Assembly: GCA_002591725.1 (NCBI GenBank)
Contig: NJAL01000006.1
Coordinates: 16,057-80,056, forward strand
Direction of reading: 5' to 3'
Length of the DNA: 64,000 nucleotides
Source: Candidatus Didemnitutus mandela
Lineage (GTDB): Bacteria > Verrucomicrobiota > Verrucomicrobiia > Opitutales > Opitutaceae
Numbering within the stretch: the stretch's first letter is position 1; each line of letters opens with the position of its first letter. Below are positions 1-10,869 of the stretch, piece after piece. The notes beneath the pieces are model-generated. The model searched no databases. It was not told where the DNA came from and saw nothing but the letters and a program-made list of their open reading frames with translations. Made by a program: the position numbers and the translations under genes.

Positions 1-1
1 A

Positions 2-1093
2 CTAAAAGTCTTCGAGGACTTTCTAACCGACTTAGCTCCGCGCATCGAAGAAATTGAACATTGCTTCCAAGATCTTGAGCGCGCCAAACACCCCAAGACA
101 AAAAAAGACGCCGCGATCGACACGGAGGCCGTCAACGCCCGCCTAAAGGGTATCGAGCTCGAACTCCGCATCGCCCCGCAAGCTATAATAGATACACTGA
201 AGATCGCTCGCAAACACATCGGCGAAGCATACCAGGCGAAGACCGAGATGGTCGAAGCCAATCTTCGCCTGGTCATTTCAATCGCCAAAAAATACACGAA
301 TCGCGGTCTCTCTTTCCTCGACCTTATCCAAGAAGGCAACATGGGGCTCATGAAAGCCGTCGAGAAATTCGAATACCGTCGCGGTTACAAGTTTTCCACT
401 TACGCAACATGGTGGATCCGCCAAGCCATCACCCGCTCAATTGCCGACCAAGCCCGCACCATCCGAATCCCGGTCCACATGATCGAGACGCTAAACAAGG
501 TGATGCAGGTCCAGAAGCAGCTTCTCCAAGAATTCGGCCACGAGCCCACACCAGAAGAAGTCGCCGAGGAGATGGATCTGCCTGCAGAACGCGTGCAGCA
601 GATAATGAAGATGGCACAGCAGCCCATCTCGCTGCAATCGCCAGTGGGCGACGGTGACGACACCTCGTTCGGTGACTTCATCGAAGACAAAGCTGCCGAA
701 AACCCCTACGACATGACCGCTTTTTCGTTGCTGCGCGAAAAAATCATAGACGTTCTGGACTCACTGACTGAACGCGAACGCCGCGTTCTTACGCTTCGCT
801 TCGGGTTAGTCGACGGCTACAGCCGCACTCTCGAAGAAGTCGGCAAACAATTTAAAGTCACCCGCGAACGCATCCGCCAAATCGAAGCCAAGGCGTTGCG
901 CAAAATGCGTCACCCAACGCGCATCCGCCAACTGCATGGATTCTTCGATGCAGAACAGATCGATAATCCGCAAAGCCTTCTGAAGAAGCCGCCGACCATT
1001 CCGTCCCAATTAATGAAACAGACTGGTTCCTTCGCCAATGAACCTGCAATGTTAGGATTACCCCCAGCGTTCTATCCGCCATCACAATCTTGA
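2..1093 (+). CDS. rpoD: RNA polymerase primary sigma factor RpoD (5' end outside window)
   Basis: This is the C-terminal two thirds of the housekeeping sigma-70 factor, which directs core RNA polymerase to -10/-35 promoters. The frame is open from the first bases, so the true start lies upstream; 363 residues are visible. Region 2 is clear ([26 protein letters not shown], then [13 protein letters not shown]), followed by region 3 and a complete region 4 with the helix-turn-helix ([20 protein letters not shown]). About 50 residues after region 4 form a proline-rich tail that most RpoD proteins lack. The upstream visible part has the charged, variable character of the non-conserved region between 1.2 and 2.1. 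It is followed 47 bases later by tatA on the same strand. The identification is firm; alternative group 2 sigma factors are less likely given the long linker region. Confidence 0.95.
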   Translation, partial: LKVFEDFLTDLAPRIEEIEHCFQDLERAKHPKTKKDAAIDTEAVNARLKGIELELRIAPQAIIDTLKIARKHIGEAYQAKTEMVEANLRLVISIAKKYTNRGLSFLDLIQEGNMGLMKAVEKFEYRRGYKFSTYATWWIRQAITRSIADQARTIRIPVHMIETLNKVMQVQKQLLQEFGHEPTPEEVAEEMDLPAERVQQIMKMAQQPISLQSPVGDGDDTSFGDFIEDKAAENPYDMTAFSLLREKIIDVLDSLTERERRVLTLRFGLVDGYSRTLEEVGKQFKVTRERIRQIEAKALRKMRHPTRIRQLHGFFDAEQIDNPQSLLKKPPTIPSQLMKQTGSFANEPAMLGLPPAFYPPSQS

Positions 1094-1140
1094 CCAACTT
1101 TTCACCTTTACTAAAAAGGTGATTAGGCTATAGTTCTTCC

Positions 1141-1380
1141 ATGTCTCTCGCCTCTTTTTTTCTTGCTGGTATCTTTGGCCTGGGCGGCCCGGAACTTCTT
1201 TTGATTCTCACCGTTCTTCTGCTGCTTTTTGGCAGCACAAAGCTTCCCGCACTTGCCCGCGGTTTGGGCCAATCTATTCGCGAATTCAAGAAAGCCGCGA
1301 TCGATGCAAAAGAAGAAGAAGAAGAAGAAGAAGAAGATAGCACCAAGAAAAGCCCCCCTCCTGAACACGGAAAAAATTGA
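1141..1380 (+). CDS. tatA: Twin-arginine translocase subunit TatA/E
   Basis: This small 79-residue protein forms the pore of the Tat pathway, which exports folded proteins across the inner membrane. An N-terminal hydrophobic helix (about residues 10-28) is followed by the TatA hinge motif [14 protein letters not shown] and an amphipathic helix (REFKKA). The acidic tail contains eight consecutive glutamates encoded by a GAA repeat near 1310-1335, a microsatellite that could vary in length without shifting frame. It lies alone between rpoD and the convergent antiporter gene. No tatB or tatC is seen in the window, so the rest of the translocase must be elsewhere. Confidence 0.9.
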   Translation: MSLASFFLAGIFGLGGPELLLILTVLLLLFGSTKLPALARGLGQSIREFKKAAIDAKEEEEEEEEDSTKKSPPPEHGKN

Positions 1381-1435
1381 TCATAGTTTCCGCTTTATCA
1401 TTTTTAGCACGTTCCCTTTCTGGAATGCACTTTTT

Positions 1436-3712
1436 TCATGCCTCCATCCAAGTGCGAAACGTCTTAATCTGGTCTGGCGTACCTAGAACAAGCACGTCAT
1501 CGTTTTCAATCAGACGCTCTTCGCCCGTCGGATTCAGAAGCCGCAGGCCGCCGCGATTGATTCCCGCCAATTGCACTCCGCAGCGGCGCGTTGGTGCGAG
1601 TTCGGCCAGGGTGCAGCCGGAAAGCTTGCATCCCAGCGGAATCCACACCTTCTCCATCAACACTTCGTCGAAATTCGAAGCCGGAATCTCGCCGGAAACC
1701 TGTTTCAAAAATGCTTTTCCTGCGTTCATCTGCTTCGTATCGCCAAGCAGTAGCACACGATCACGGGGATAGAGCGCCGTGTCCGGTGATGGGGTCGCAA
1801 TCATCACGCCCTGGCGCTCGATACCAGCGACCGTACAGCCGAATTTTGCTCGCAGTCCCAGCTCGCCCAGCGTCTGTCCGCTGTGCATCGCCAAGTCTCG
1901 TAGCACGCACTCTGTCAACCCTAGTTGCCACTCGCCGTGCGGGGCCAGCCACGGCGCGGTCGTTGCTGAGAGCTCCTTTTCGTTTTGCGTCAACCGCTGC
2001 TGCAGCTCCACCTCCAAAACACTGTGCCAATAAACCAGTTTGCGACGCATCAACAGCAGTGCCGCCAGCACCAACACCAAAAACAGTAGTGGTATCCAAG
2101 GTTCGCAATTACCCAACGGTGGCAGGGAGCTCAGCCAGACAAAAATCAACACCACCGAGACAGTCTTGATACCGCTTTCTATAACGGGCTTGATGCGGGT
2201 CGCATGTGTCATACCCGCACTTCCCAGCTCGGAATAGATAAGCGCCAGAGCACCAACGTTGCGCCAAATTGCAACGAGCGGGATGAGCATGGCAACCGTG
2301 AGCAGACTCCCAAAAATCAGTTCCGGCGCCCGCGGAAACAGTTTGTGGGGGAAAAACTGCCGCGACGATTGCAACAACGGCTCAGCAAACGTCAATAGGC
2401 CTGTCACAAATAACACCTCCATGGCGATCTGGATCATGCGCTTACGGCTCATCCGCCATAGGAGGCTGCGTTGCTGCCGCTGAAAAAGCCGTTCGAGCCA
2501 GTCGCGATACTGCTCCAGCCAGTTCGCCAGCCAGCGCGGTATCCAGTGTTCCACACATTCGCCAGCTATCGGCGAAATACGCACCATGAAGGGCGCCGCC
2601 AGCGTCGACAGCAGCGATACGATTACCGCGATCGCCTGAAGATCCGCACCTATCACGCGCGCTGCGACGCCCATTTGCGCGATAATAAAAGAAAACTCCC
2701 CCAACGTCGTCACCGCCATACCCACGCGCACCGCCTCTCGCACAACGGCTCCAGAAATCAACATGCCTGTTGTAACGGCAATAGTGCGTCCGACCAGACA
2801 CACAACTCCCAGCAGCAGCACCAGCCACCACAGGTGCACAGCCAGTTTCAAATCGATCATCATGCCAATCGCCACGAAAAAGACTGCGCTGAACAGATCA
2901 CGCATTCCCTCGAATGCACGATCAGCCTGAATCCTATGCGGTGTCTCCGCCACGATCGCTCCGAGCAAAAATGCACCGAGCGCCAGCGAAAAGCCCGCTC
3001 GCTCAGCCATTACAGCTAGCATAAAAAGCAGTCCGGCCGTTACGATCGCCAGTAGTTCCTCATCAGCGTTGACGGAAATTTTTTTCAGCAACCATGGGAC
3101 CACCAGCAAACCACCCACGCCCGCCATAACCACAAATGCGCCCAGCAGACCCAGCGTCTGTCCCATCGAGGTGTCCTGCGCACCGGCTAGAGAGGTCAGC
3201 GAATTCAAAAGCACCAGCATAAAGATAGCTACGATGTCTTCGAGCACCGACACACCCATCGCAGTCTGGCCAAATTTTTCATGCATCGCGTCGACATCCT
3301 GCAGAACCTTGCCAATGATCGAAGACGACGACACCATGAACATCGCAGCTAAAAACACCGTTTTCGTGTGTGTCCAGCCCAACACCACGCCAGTAGAACG
3401 CCCAATCTGGTACATAAAAAACGCCCCCGTAAACGTGGCCACGAGCAAACCGCCACCCAGCCCCCGAATACGACGCAGACTGAGTTTCAGTCCGATAGAA
3501 AACATCAGGAAGACCAGGCCAATCTTCGCCAGAGTTTCAATTTGTCCGACATCCGCCACCAGCGCAAAGGGAAACGTATGCGGCCCAATCAGCACGCCCG
3601 CAAGCAAAAAGCCAACGACCGATGACAGCCCTAGCCGCTGGCAAGCCCAGCCCACCAAGCCGGCCACAACCATCACCACCGCTAGATCTTGGATAAAGTC
3701 AATCCCTTGCAT
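1436..3712 (-). CDS. KefB/CPA2-type cation:proton antiporter with two RCK-C domains
   Basis: This is a predicted inner-membrane monovalent cation:proton antiporter of about 758 residues. The first 400 residues form the Na/H exchanger fold, with about 12 membrane segments, an LLAGVLIGP motif early on and a GAFLLGAIVAET motif in the middle. A second membrane cluster follows, then a cytosolic C-terminus with two tandem TrkA-C-like (RCK-C) ligand-binding domains. The NAD-binding TrkA-N domain of classical KefB/KefC appears absent, so glutathione or NAD gating as in E. coli should not be assumed. I chose the ATG at 3710-3712 because homologues begin with a short segment before the first helix; in-frame starts exist up to 3763. 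It is divergent from mreB and may share the 190-base intergenic region with it. Confidence 0.88.
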   Translation of the reverse strand: MQGIDFIQDLAVVMVVAGLVGWACQRLGLSSVVGFLLAGVLIGPHTFPFALVADVGQIETLAKIGLVFLMFSIGLKLSLRRIRGLGGGLLVATFTGAFFMYQIGRSTGVVLGWTHTKTVFLAAMFMVSSSSIIGKVLQDVDAMHEKFGQTAMGVSVLEDIVAIFMLVLLNSLTSLAGAQDTSMGQTLGLLGAFVVMAGVGGLLVVPWLLKKISVNADEELLAIVTAGLLFMLAVMAERAGFSLALGAFLLGAIVAETPHRIQADRAFEGMRDLFSAVFFVAIGMMIDLKLAVHLWWLVLLLGVVCLVGRTIAVTTGMLISGAVVREAVRVGMAVTTLGEFSFIIAQMGVAARVIGADLQAIAVIVSLLSTLAAPFMVRISPIAGECVEHWIPRWLANWLEQYRDWLERLFQRQQRSLLWRMSRKRMIQIAMEVLFVTGLLTFAEPLLQSSRQFFPHKLFPRAPELIFGSLLTVAMLIPLVAIWRNVGALALIYSELGSAGMTHATRIKPVIESGIKTVSVVLIFVWLSSLPPLGNCEPWIPLLFLVLVLAALLLMRRKLVYWHSVLEVELQQRLTQNEKELSATTAPWLAPHGEWQLGLTECVLRDLAMHSGQTLGELGLRAKFGCTVAGIERQGVMIATPSPDTALYPRDRVLLLGDTKQMNAGKAFLKQVSGEIPASNFDEVLMEKVWIPLGCKLSGCTLAELAPTRRCGVQLAGINRGGLRLLNPTGEERLIENDDVLVLGTPDQIKTFRTWMEA

Positions 3713-3902
3713 GGGGAAATGTCGCATCGCGACCGTCGAGGCACACATCCATACATCAAACACACCAAGCCCATGTTCTGAAAGGTTTCATAGTCTTATA
3801 GTCTTTTCTTTTGCCAGCGCAAATCACCGAAAACCAACGAGGTTGACTTTGACAACTTCCCTTAAGCGTGACTTTGATTCTGAAACTATAGTCAAGCATC
3901 TC

Positions 3903-4928
<1,026 letters not shown>

Positions 4929-5034
4929 GCTCCTGGGAATAATAGCCCCTGGACGCCTAAAGCTCACTTCTTCTTCAGGAAGCACCACCAGGGTTCGTTG
5001 ACTCTCGCGCACTCTCGCCGCCAGCCTAAGCACC

Positions 5035-5883
5035 GTGCATCCACAAAAAAGATTCGACCAATACCGCCCATTCTTTGTGCTCGGCATCGTCGTTGCCGTA
5101 TGGCTCTTCCTACCGCTAGTGCTGAAAACGTTCACCCGGGTTTCGCTTTTCGAGATCCAAGCGCCAATCATCGTCCTCGATTCCTATATTTCAGATTTGC
5201 AGACGTTCTGGAGCAACCGTTCCCACTCAAAGGACCAAATTCTCGCAGCAGGCCGCAACACCGCGAGTCTGATCGCACAATACAGTTTCAGCGTCCAGCA
5301 AAACGAGTATCTCCGCGCCGAGATTCGCCGACTGGAAAACCTGCTGAAGTTGTCCCCCATGCCCGGATTTCGGCTTGAAGCCGCTCGCGTAGCCCATCGC
5401 GATTTTTCCGGCTGGTGGCAGCGCATGGTCATCCGCAAGGGGTCGAACTACGGGGTTTCTGTCGGCGCCCCTGTCGTTTTCTCCGGAGGCGTCGTCGGCC
5501 GCATCGTCGAGGTGCACCGCTACACTGCAGTAATTGATCTTGTCACAAGCCCAACGTTTCGCATTGCCGCCTGCGTCCTCGGCAGCGATCGCCCGAGCAG
5601 CTACCAGGGCGGCGTCAACAAAACGTTTCAGCCACCGCATGGCTCGGTAAAATTTGTCTCCAATGACATCTACGCCAGCTCCTCGCGACCCGTTCGGCTT
5701 GTCACGTCCGCCTTAGGCGATGTCTTTCCTCCAGGAATAACGATCGGTGAAATCACAGCCCTTGAAGCATCGACCGACGGACTTTTTAAAACCGGTGATG
5801 TGCGTCTCGACAACAAAATAGGCTCACTGACAGAGGTCACTGTTCTTGTGCCGTTCAGGCCACTCCACACCATAGCGGAATGA
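5035..5883 (+). CDS. mreC: Rod shape-determining protein MreC
   Basis: MreC is a bitopic inner-membrane protein whose periplasmic part binds PBP2 and activates the elongation complex. The 282-residue protein starts with GTG. It has one membrane helix at about residues 11-30, a coiled-coil region around residues 85-105 (EYLRAEIRRLENLLKL) and the two beta-barrel subdomains, including the typical SGGVVGRIVEV and VTSPTFRIAACV segments. It overlaps the start of mreD by four bases (ATGA), which suggests translational coupling. Length and domain order are normal and no damage is seen. Confidence 0.93.
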   Translation: MHPQKRFDQYRPFFVLGIVVAVWLFLPLVLKTFTRVSLFEIQAPIIVLDSYISDLQTFWSNRSHSKDQILAAGRNTASLIAQYSFSVQQNEYLRAEIRRLENLLKLSPMPGFRLEAARVAHRDFSGWWQRMVIRKGSNYGVSVGAPVVFSGGVVGRIVEVHRYTAVIDLVTSPTFRIAACVLGSDRPSSYQGGVNKTFQPPHGSVKFVSNDIYASSSRPVRLVTSALGDVFPPGITIGEITALEASTDGLFKTGDVRLDNKIGSLTEVTVLVPFRPLHTIAE

Positions 5884-6443
5884 TCTACCGCTACGATCTT
5901 CGCTGGCTGGTGGTCTTCGGCTGCAACCTGCTTCTCCTCTGGCTCAGTGCGCTCGCAAACCAGCGCTTGGCCCAGTTTTCGTTCCTTAGCTGGGATTACG
6001 TGTCGATTCATCTTTATCTCGGCGGCCTTTTCGTGGTGTTCTCCGGTCTGTATATGGATTTTCGCAATGGCTTCATCAGCACCGCGCTTACCGGTCTCGC
6101 TTACGATGCCCTCGAACCGGTTCCATTTGGAACAAGCCTCGTGCTGTTCGGCCTCATCCACGCCTTTCTCATTTTTAACCGCTATCGCTTTTCCATCCAG
6201 GAACCGATTTTCGCAATCATCGTGGCCTTCCTTTCCAACCTACTTCTCGTGATTGCAATCTCGTCTCTCTTGATCGGCAACGGCTCCGAGCCGGCGTTAA
6301 TGTGGCTGCGCCTACTTATCGACTTGATCATATCGCAAATCGTGCTCGCACCCATCACTCCGTGGTTCATCACATTTCAGATTGTCGTGCTAAAAATATT
6401 CCGTTTTCATGGAGAAAATCACAAAAACGTGAACTCGGTTTGA
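5880..6443 (+). CDS. mreD: Rod shape-determining protein MreD
   Basis: This 187-residue very hydrophobic protein is predicted to have five or six membrane helices and no large loops, matching MreD, the integral-membrane partner of MreC. Sequence conservation in MreD is low, so the call leans on topology and position: its ATG overlaps the mreC stop, and it directly precedes the PBP2 gene. Two features fit the family: the short LYLGGLFVVFSGLYMDFRNG region and a conserved-looking EPVPFG turn. It shows no sign of damage. Confidence 0.86.
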   Translation: MIYRYDLRWLVVFGCNLLLLWLSALANQRLAQFSFLSWDYVSIHLYLGGLFVVFSGLYMDFRNGFISTALTGLAYDALEPVPFGTSLVLFGLIHAFLIFNRYRFSIQEPIFAIIVAFLSNLLLVIAISSLLIGNGSEPALMWLRLLIDLIISQIVLAPITPWFITFQIVVLKIFRFHGENHKNVNSV

Positions 6444-6472
6444 TTTTCGCCCACACACATTTCGCTTGCCCC

Positions 6473-8809
6473 GTGGCCAAAGCCATCGAAACATACCGCT
6501 GTCAGAATCCCCGCGTTTTCTCTATCTATTTCATCCTGGCAGCGATGATTTTGCTGCTGCTCGGCGGCGTTACCTGGCTGCAGATTCTCCAATTCGATCT
6601 CTATAGCAAGTCCGAACGTCTCCAAAACCAACGGCGCGTCATCATACCCGCCCCTCGCGGCAAGATCCTCGATCGCAACGGTAAGATCCTCGCCAGCAAT
6701 CGGCCGCGCTTTTCGCTCGTGCTGGACCTTACCGAGCTCCGCCCGCAGCTCCGAACCGAATACAACAAAATCTACCGCAATTTTTCCTACGCCAAGAAGG
6801 GTAATCGCCCCAGTATCGCCGAGATGCATCGCCTCTCATGCGTCGCAGTCGCGCAAAAACACCTCGACAAAGTCAACGCCATCCTTGGTTGCCACAAAAA
6901 GGTCAACGCCGGCGAGATCGAGCGTCACTCTAGCCAAGCGCTGCTCTTGCCCTACATCCTGCTCGACAATCTCAGGTTCGAGGAATACGCTCGTCTCATC
7001 GAGCGCCTGCCAGTCGGTTCGCCTTTGCAAGTCTACACCTCTAGCACCCGCTATTATCCCTATGGGCGCGCAGCCTCGCACGTTCTTGGCTTTTCCGGTA
7101 TTGACGACAATCCCAAGGCCGAAGATTTAGGTGGCAAAGACCTGCTGACTTTCAAAATGAAAGGATTGTTCGGGCGCGATGGCCTGGCAAAGAAATTTGA
7201 CGAGCAGCTCCAAGGAGAAGCCGGCGGTGCGATCTATCGCGTCGATCCCGCTGGCTACAAAATTAATCCTCCGCTCGAAAAACGTGAACCAGTCCAAGGC
7301 AACAATATAGTCACAAGTCTCGATATCGACCTGCAACAAGCCGCCGAAGCCGCAATGGCTGACAAGATCGGCGCCGCCGTCGCCATGGACGTTAACACCG
7401 GAGAGGTCTTCGTCATGGCATCCACGCCCAACTACGATCTCAACGACTTCGTGCCCCACCTTTCATTCGCGAAAGCCAAAGAAATCAATGACAAAGGCGC
7501 CTGGTTTAACCGTGCGATCGCCGGTACCTATGCGCCAGGATCCATTTTCAAAATCATCACCACAATCGCCGGCCTGCGATCAGGAAAAATCAGCCCGACG
7601 ACCTCGCACGTCTTTTGTTCGGGGAGCCTGGCCTTTAAAAACCACCGCGTCGGCTGCCCCCACGCACACGGCAGTGTCGGCCTCGCCAAAGCTCTCGCTG
7701 TGTCCTGTAACATGTTTTTCTACAACTACGGCCTTGGCATCGGTCCGCACCTCATCGCCAACGAAGCCCGCCGCTTTGGCTACGATCAGCCTACCAGTAT
7801 CGAATTACCTGGTGAGACCAACCACATGATTGTACCGGACCCCCATTGGAAAAAGAAACGTTTCGGCGATGTCTGGCATTCAGGCGACACCAACAACTAT
7901 TCAGTTGGACAAGGCTTCCTCAACGTAACTCCGCTGCAGGTCGCCTGCATGACAGCCTCGCTCGCCCGCGGCGAAACGCGCACCACGCCCTTGATTCTGC
8001 ACGATAACAACCGACAACGACAGCACTCGGAGCCAATTGGTATCACTCCCGCACAATACAACGTCATCGTCCAAGGTATGGAGAACGCCGTCCAATTTGG
8101 AACCGCTCGGCTGCTCGGCATGCATACGATGCGTGTCGCTGCTAAGACCGGCACAGCCCAAGTCCGCAAAACCAGCGGCACCATCGAGCTCGCATGGCTG
8201 ACCGCCTTCGCTCCGATCGAAAACCCGCAAATCGCTGTTGCTGTCGTGATGGAAGGCCAGAATCTCAATACCAACCACTCCGGCGGCATCTTCTCTTCTC
8301 CTATCGCAAAAGCCATCCTCGAAAAGTGGCAAAAAAAGTATAGAGTACCGCCGCCGGGTTCCGCCCCCAGCTGCATATCGCCTCGACGTGACGCGAACAG
8401 GCCCCGCTCACCTGACGAAACGCATAGCCCGCTCTGGCCAGCCTTCCCGGGGAACGATAGCGCAATCGGAGTAGTTCCCCACATATCTTTTCTACCTCGC
8501 GCCTATCGCCTGATGTTATTTCAAGTCGGCGCAGCCAGCGTCGAACTTTACGTCGGATCAAGAGCAAAACCTTTTTTTCGCCCACGCCGCCTCCACCAGC
8601 AACGGAACGTCATCCAACTCGTCCAGCCGAAGGACGCGAAGGCCGCAACTAACTCCGAAAATTTTCATCACCCAGCGATCGTTCCATGGACGACTTTATC
8701 AGATTACAACCCCGTCCGCTCACGCTTCAGCCGGCTCGCGCAACGCAGCGCTTCGCTCTGTCCTGAACAGGGTTTCCCCCATGGAAAAGTTGAAGCATTT
8801 ATACCATAA
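6473..8809 (+). CDS. mrdA: Penicillin-binding protein 2 (transpeptidase) with aberrant C-terminal extension
   Basis: PBP2 is the class B transpeptidase of the rod complex, cross-linking new peptidoglycan during elongation. After one N-terminal membrane helix come the dimerisation domain (PRGKILDRNGKILA) and the transpeptidase domain with all three catalytic motifs: S357-I-F-K, S411-C-N and K558-T-G. I prefer the GTG at 6473; a TTG at 6440 that overlaps the mreD stop is an alternative. Homology ends near residue 622, at base 8340, giving a normal PBP2 length. The frame then stays open for about 155 residues of proline- and arginine-rich sequence with no family resemblance. An A7 run at 8331-8337 lies at the junction. 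One extra A would place a TAG at 8341-8343, so the extension probably arose by a one-base deletion. No rodA follows, although it is the usual neighbour. Confidence 0.9.
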   Translation: MAKAIETYRCQNPRVFSIYFILAAMILLLLGGVTWLQILQFDLYSKSERLQNQRRVIIPAPRGKILDRNGKILASNRPRFSLVLDLTELRPQLRTEYNKIYRNFSYAKKGNRPSIAEMHRLSCVAVAQKHLDKVNAILGCHKKVNAGEIERHSSQALLLPYILLDNLRFEEYARLIERLPVGSPLQVYTSSTRYYPYGRAASHVLGFSGIDDNPKAEDLGGKDLLTFKMKGLFGRDGLAKKFDEQLQGEAGGAIYRVDPAGYKINPPLEKREPVQGNNIVTSLDIDLQQAAEAAMADKIGAAVAMDVNTGEVFVMASTPNYDLNDFVPHLSFAKAKEINDKGAWFNRAIAGTYAPGSIFKIITTIAGLRSGKISPTTSHVFCSGSLAFKNHRVGCPHAHGSVGLAKALAVSCNMFFYNYGLGIGPHLIANEARRFGYDQPTSIELPGETNHMIVPDPHWKKKRFGDVWHSGDTNNYSVGQGFLNVTPLQVACMTASLARGETRTTPLILHDNNRQRQHSEPIGITPAQYNVIVQGMENAVQFGTARLLGMHTMRVAAKTGTAQVRKTSGTIELAWLTAFAPIENPQIAVAVVMEGQNLNTNHSGGIFSSPIAKAILEKWQKKYRVPPPGSAPSCISPRRDANRPRSPDETHSPLWPAFPGNDSAIGVVPHISFLPRAYRLMLFQVGAASVELYVGSRAKPFFRPRRLHQQRNVIQLVQPKDAKAATNSENFHHPAIVPWTTLSDYNPVRSRFSRLAQRSASLCPEQGFPHGKVEAFIP

Positions 8810-10869
8810 AATATTTTTTAAAGCCGCAGCGTCCTGCCATTATATTATATCCTGCGATCATTTGTGCCGAAATTCCCGGAGCTCAGCACAGTACCGTCAG
8901 CCCGCGGAAAAACACTCATAGAATCCCTCCTAGACAAAGCGAGCTAAGTACAGGATAAGATTACTCTCGCCCGTCAGAATCTTCGCCGCCCACGCATGCG
9001 GGTCCGGAATCTGCGTCCAAGTAGTCGCCCAGGCAGCAAAATCTCTCTGTTTTCGCAGCACCTACGCTGGCATTGATTTCGTCCAAAGAGCCACCTCGTT
9101 GACCTTCCTGTACGGTTCCCTCCAAATTCAGCCTTGACATCACACCACCTGCAGCAGTACGAATCTCGGCCTCCTGTTAGCATGCGAGCGAATCGGAAAA
9201 GGAAAAAGAGAGGAAGATAGGGGGGCAACGCAAACCGCAAATTGGCGTCACCGCCGCCAAACCTCCCCCCAGCTTAGCCACCAACCAATAGCCATTTCCT
9301 TATAGATCAGCGCTGTTGCGATGTTTTTCTCGAAATCGATCAACACCACCACAAATTCACAACGAAGAGGGCGCTCAGCGCGCAAGCTGTGGAAAGAAGC
9401 GGCGCTCCCCCCTAACACCACCAGCCAGCACACCCGCCACCACAATAAGCCTGCAAACCCTTGTGTTTATGGTAATAGTTGACGCTGCGATAGGCAACCA
9501 GCAGCGGCTAGAACCGGAATCAGCACCGGCAAGAACCTCCTTTGAGACAATCAAATCCGCCAAATCGCCGCGATTGATCCCTAGTATCCTAAGCATCCAG
9601 ACACCAAAGCACTCGCTAAGCAAACACTTAAGCCGGGAAAGCTCGCCAAGATTAAGCGGTAGCCATCAGCTTACCAATCGAAATAAGCCGCCACGCACCG
9701 GTTTTCTCCGGGGTAAATGTGATATTTTCTTTCCAGCTTTGTCGCTGTGGGAGGTAGCTGGGCTGCCTTTGGCAGCACTGAGCAATGCCAGTCGGCCGAG
9801 CAATAGCTCGAGATCGCTCTGAGCTGCCGCGCTTCCGTACATCCCTCACTGTTCCTACAAAACGCCCGCAAACCGGGTTCTCGGTAAACAAATTCTCAGC
9901 GAGCAAAGCAACAAACTACATATATTACATATATATACGTTCAAATTGATAGCCAAGTAGCGGCGTCGGCGTCCAAATCGAGTATACAGCCATCCTGTAT
10001 CTCCGGTAGCAAATTGCTGTACAAGCAACCAGCCGGAGCACGTTTCCCTTCCAGGGCACCAGTTAATATAATTGGTACAAATCGTGCGCAACACAATCGC
10101 GATAGCATCAGCAATATTCCCCCTAATTTTGTTCTCGCCGCCCATTGGCCCGCCGCGCGGCCCGGGATACACCGCCTCTTCAAGCCACCGGCAGTTCACT
10201 TGAGCAGACCAGACGAAGGCGGGTACGGTGCGCGCTTCGCTTCAAATAGTCTTTGCACATAAAACCAAAGGGGGAAAAGGAACCCAATCCCGCCAACTCG
10301 ACAACCATCTCGCCTCGAACCTCCAGTCTGACGACCTAATCTGTCATCGCCACACTGTCCGGTTCCACAGCTGCAAACGGTAGCAGCTTTGCTGTTTTCT
10401 CCCATTGGACCAGCGCCTGGGCTTTCCCAATCTCGTTAGCCGTACGCCGCCACAGGAACATGACGACGTCGAGCTACAAACCATAAGTCAGCAGCTAGAG
10501 CGTTACAAGTCCCGAGCTTCCACTGTAACAAACAGTTTGATGACCGAAGCAGCAAGTCGCCAGCAGTTACAGTTTCCAGGAACTTCGGGAAAATTTAAAC
10601 TAGGAAAGATGGAGAGAAAAATAGTAATAAAAAACTATCTTCCATCAATAGGTTATAAAAAACTAAACCGATAACCAGCGCAAAATGCGATCATAAAAAT
10701 TCTCGGCCAGGCCACAGAGACCCGCTCGCGTTTTCACAAAAAAACCAAGTCATCCGTTGCCAGTTTAAACCCCGACTAAACCCACTCCCTTTCTTACTGC
10801 ACGCGCCAGCTATACAAAAATCATTAGAGTACCACAATGGAATCCGACGACCCGTTTCAAGGCTGCCCG
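8810..10869. other. Gene desert, no recognisable gene
   Basis: About 2 kb without any supported reading frame. All six frames are broken by frequent stops, and the open stretches are compositionally random, rich in arginine, cysteine or serine on one strand as expected of shadow frames. Because a decayed MoxR gene on the minus strand ends at its right edge, the remains of DUF58 or von Willebrand-type genes, the usual MoxR partners, might be expected here, but I could not match any convincing stretch. No repeat, tRNA or strong hairpin was noticed. Confidence 0.6.

Noticed and set aside
3069..3902. Open plus-strand frame of 278 codons before mreB
   Set aside because: It is the antisense of the antiporter gene and has no family features; MreB homology begins at the ATG at 3903.
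9900..9960. Alternating TA/CA-rich tract (ACATATATTACATATATATACG) as a possible element
   Set aside because: It is short, imperfect and without copies nearby; it is probably low-complexity drift in neutral DNA.
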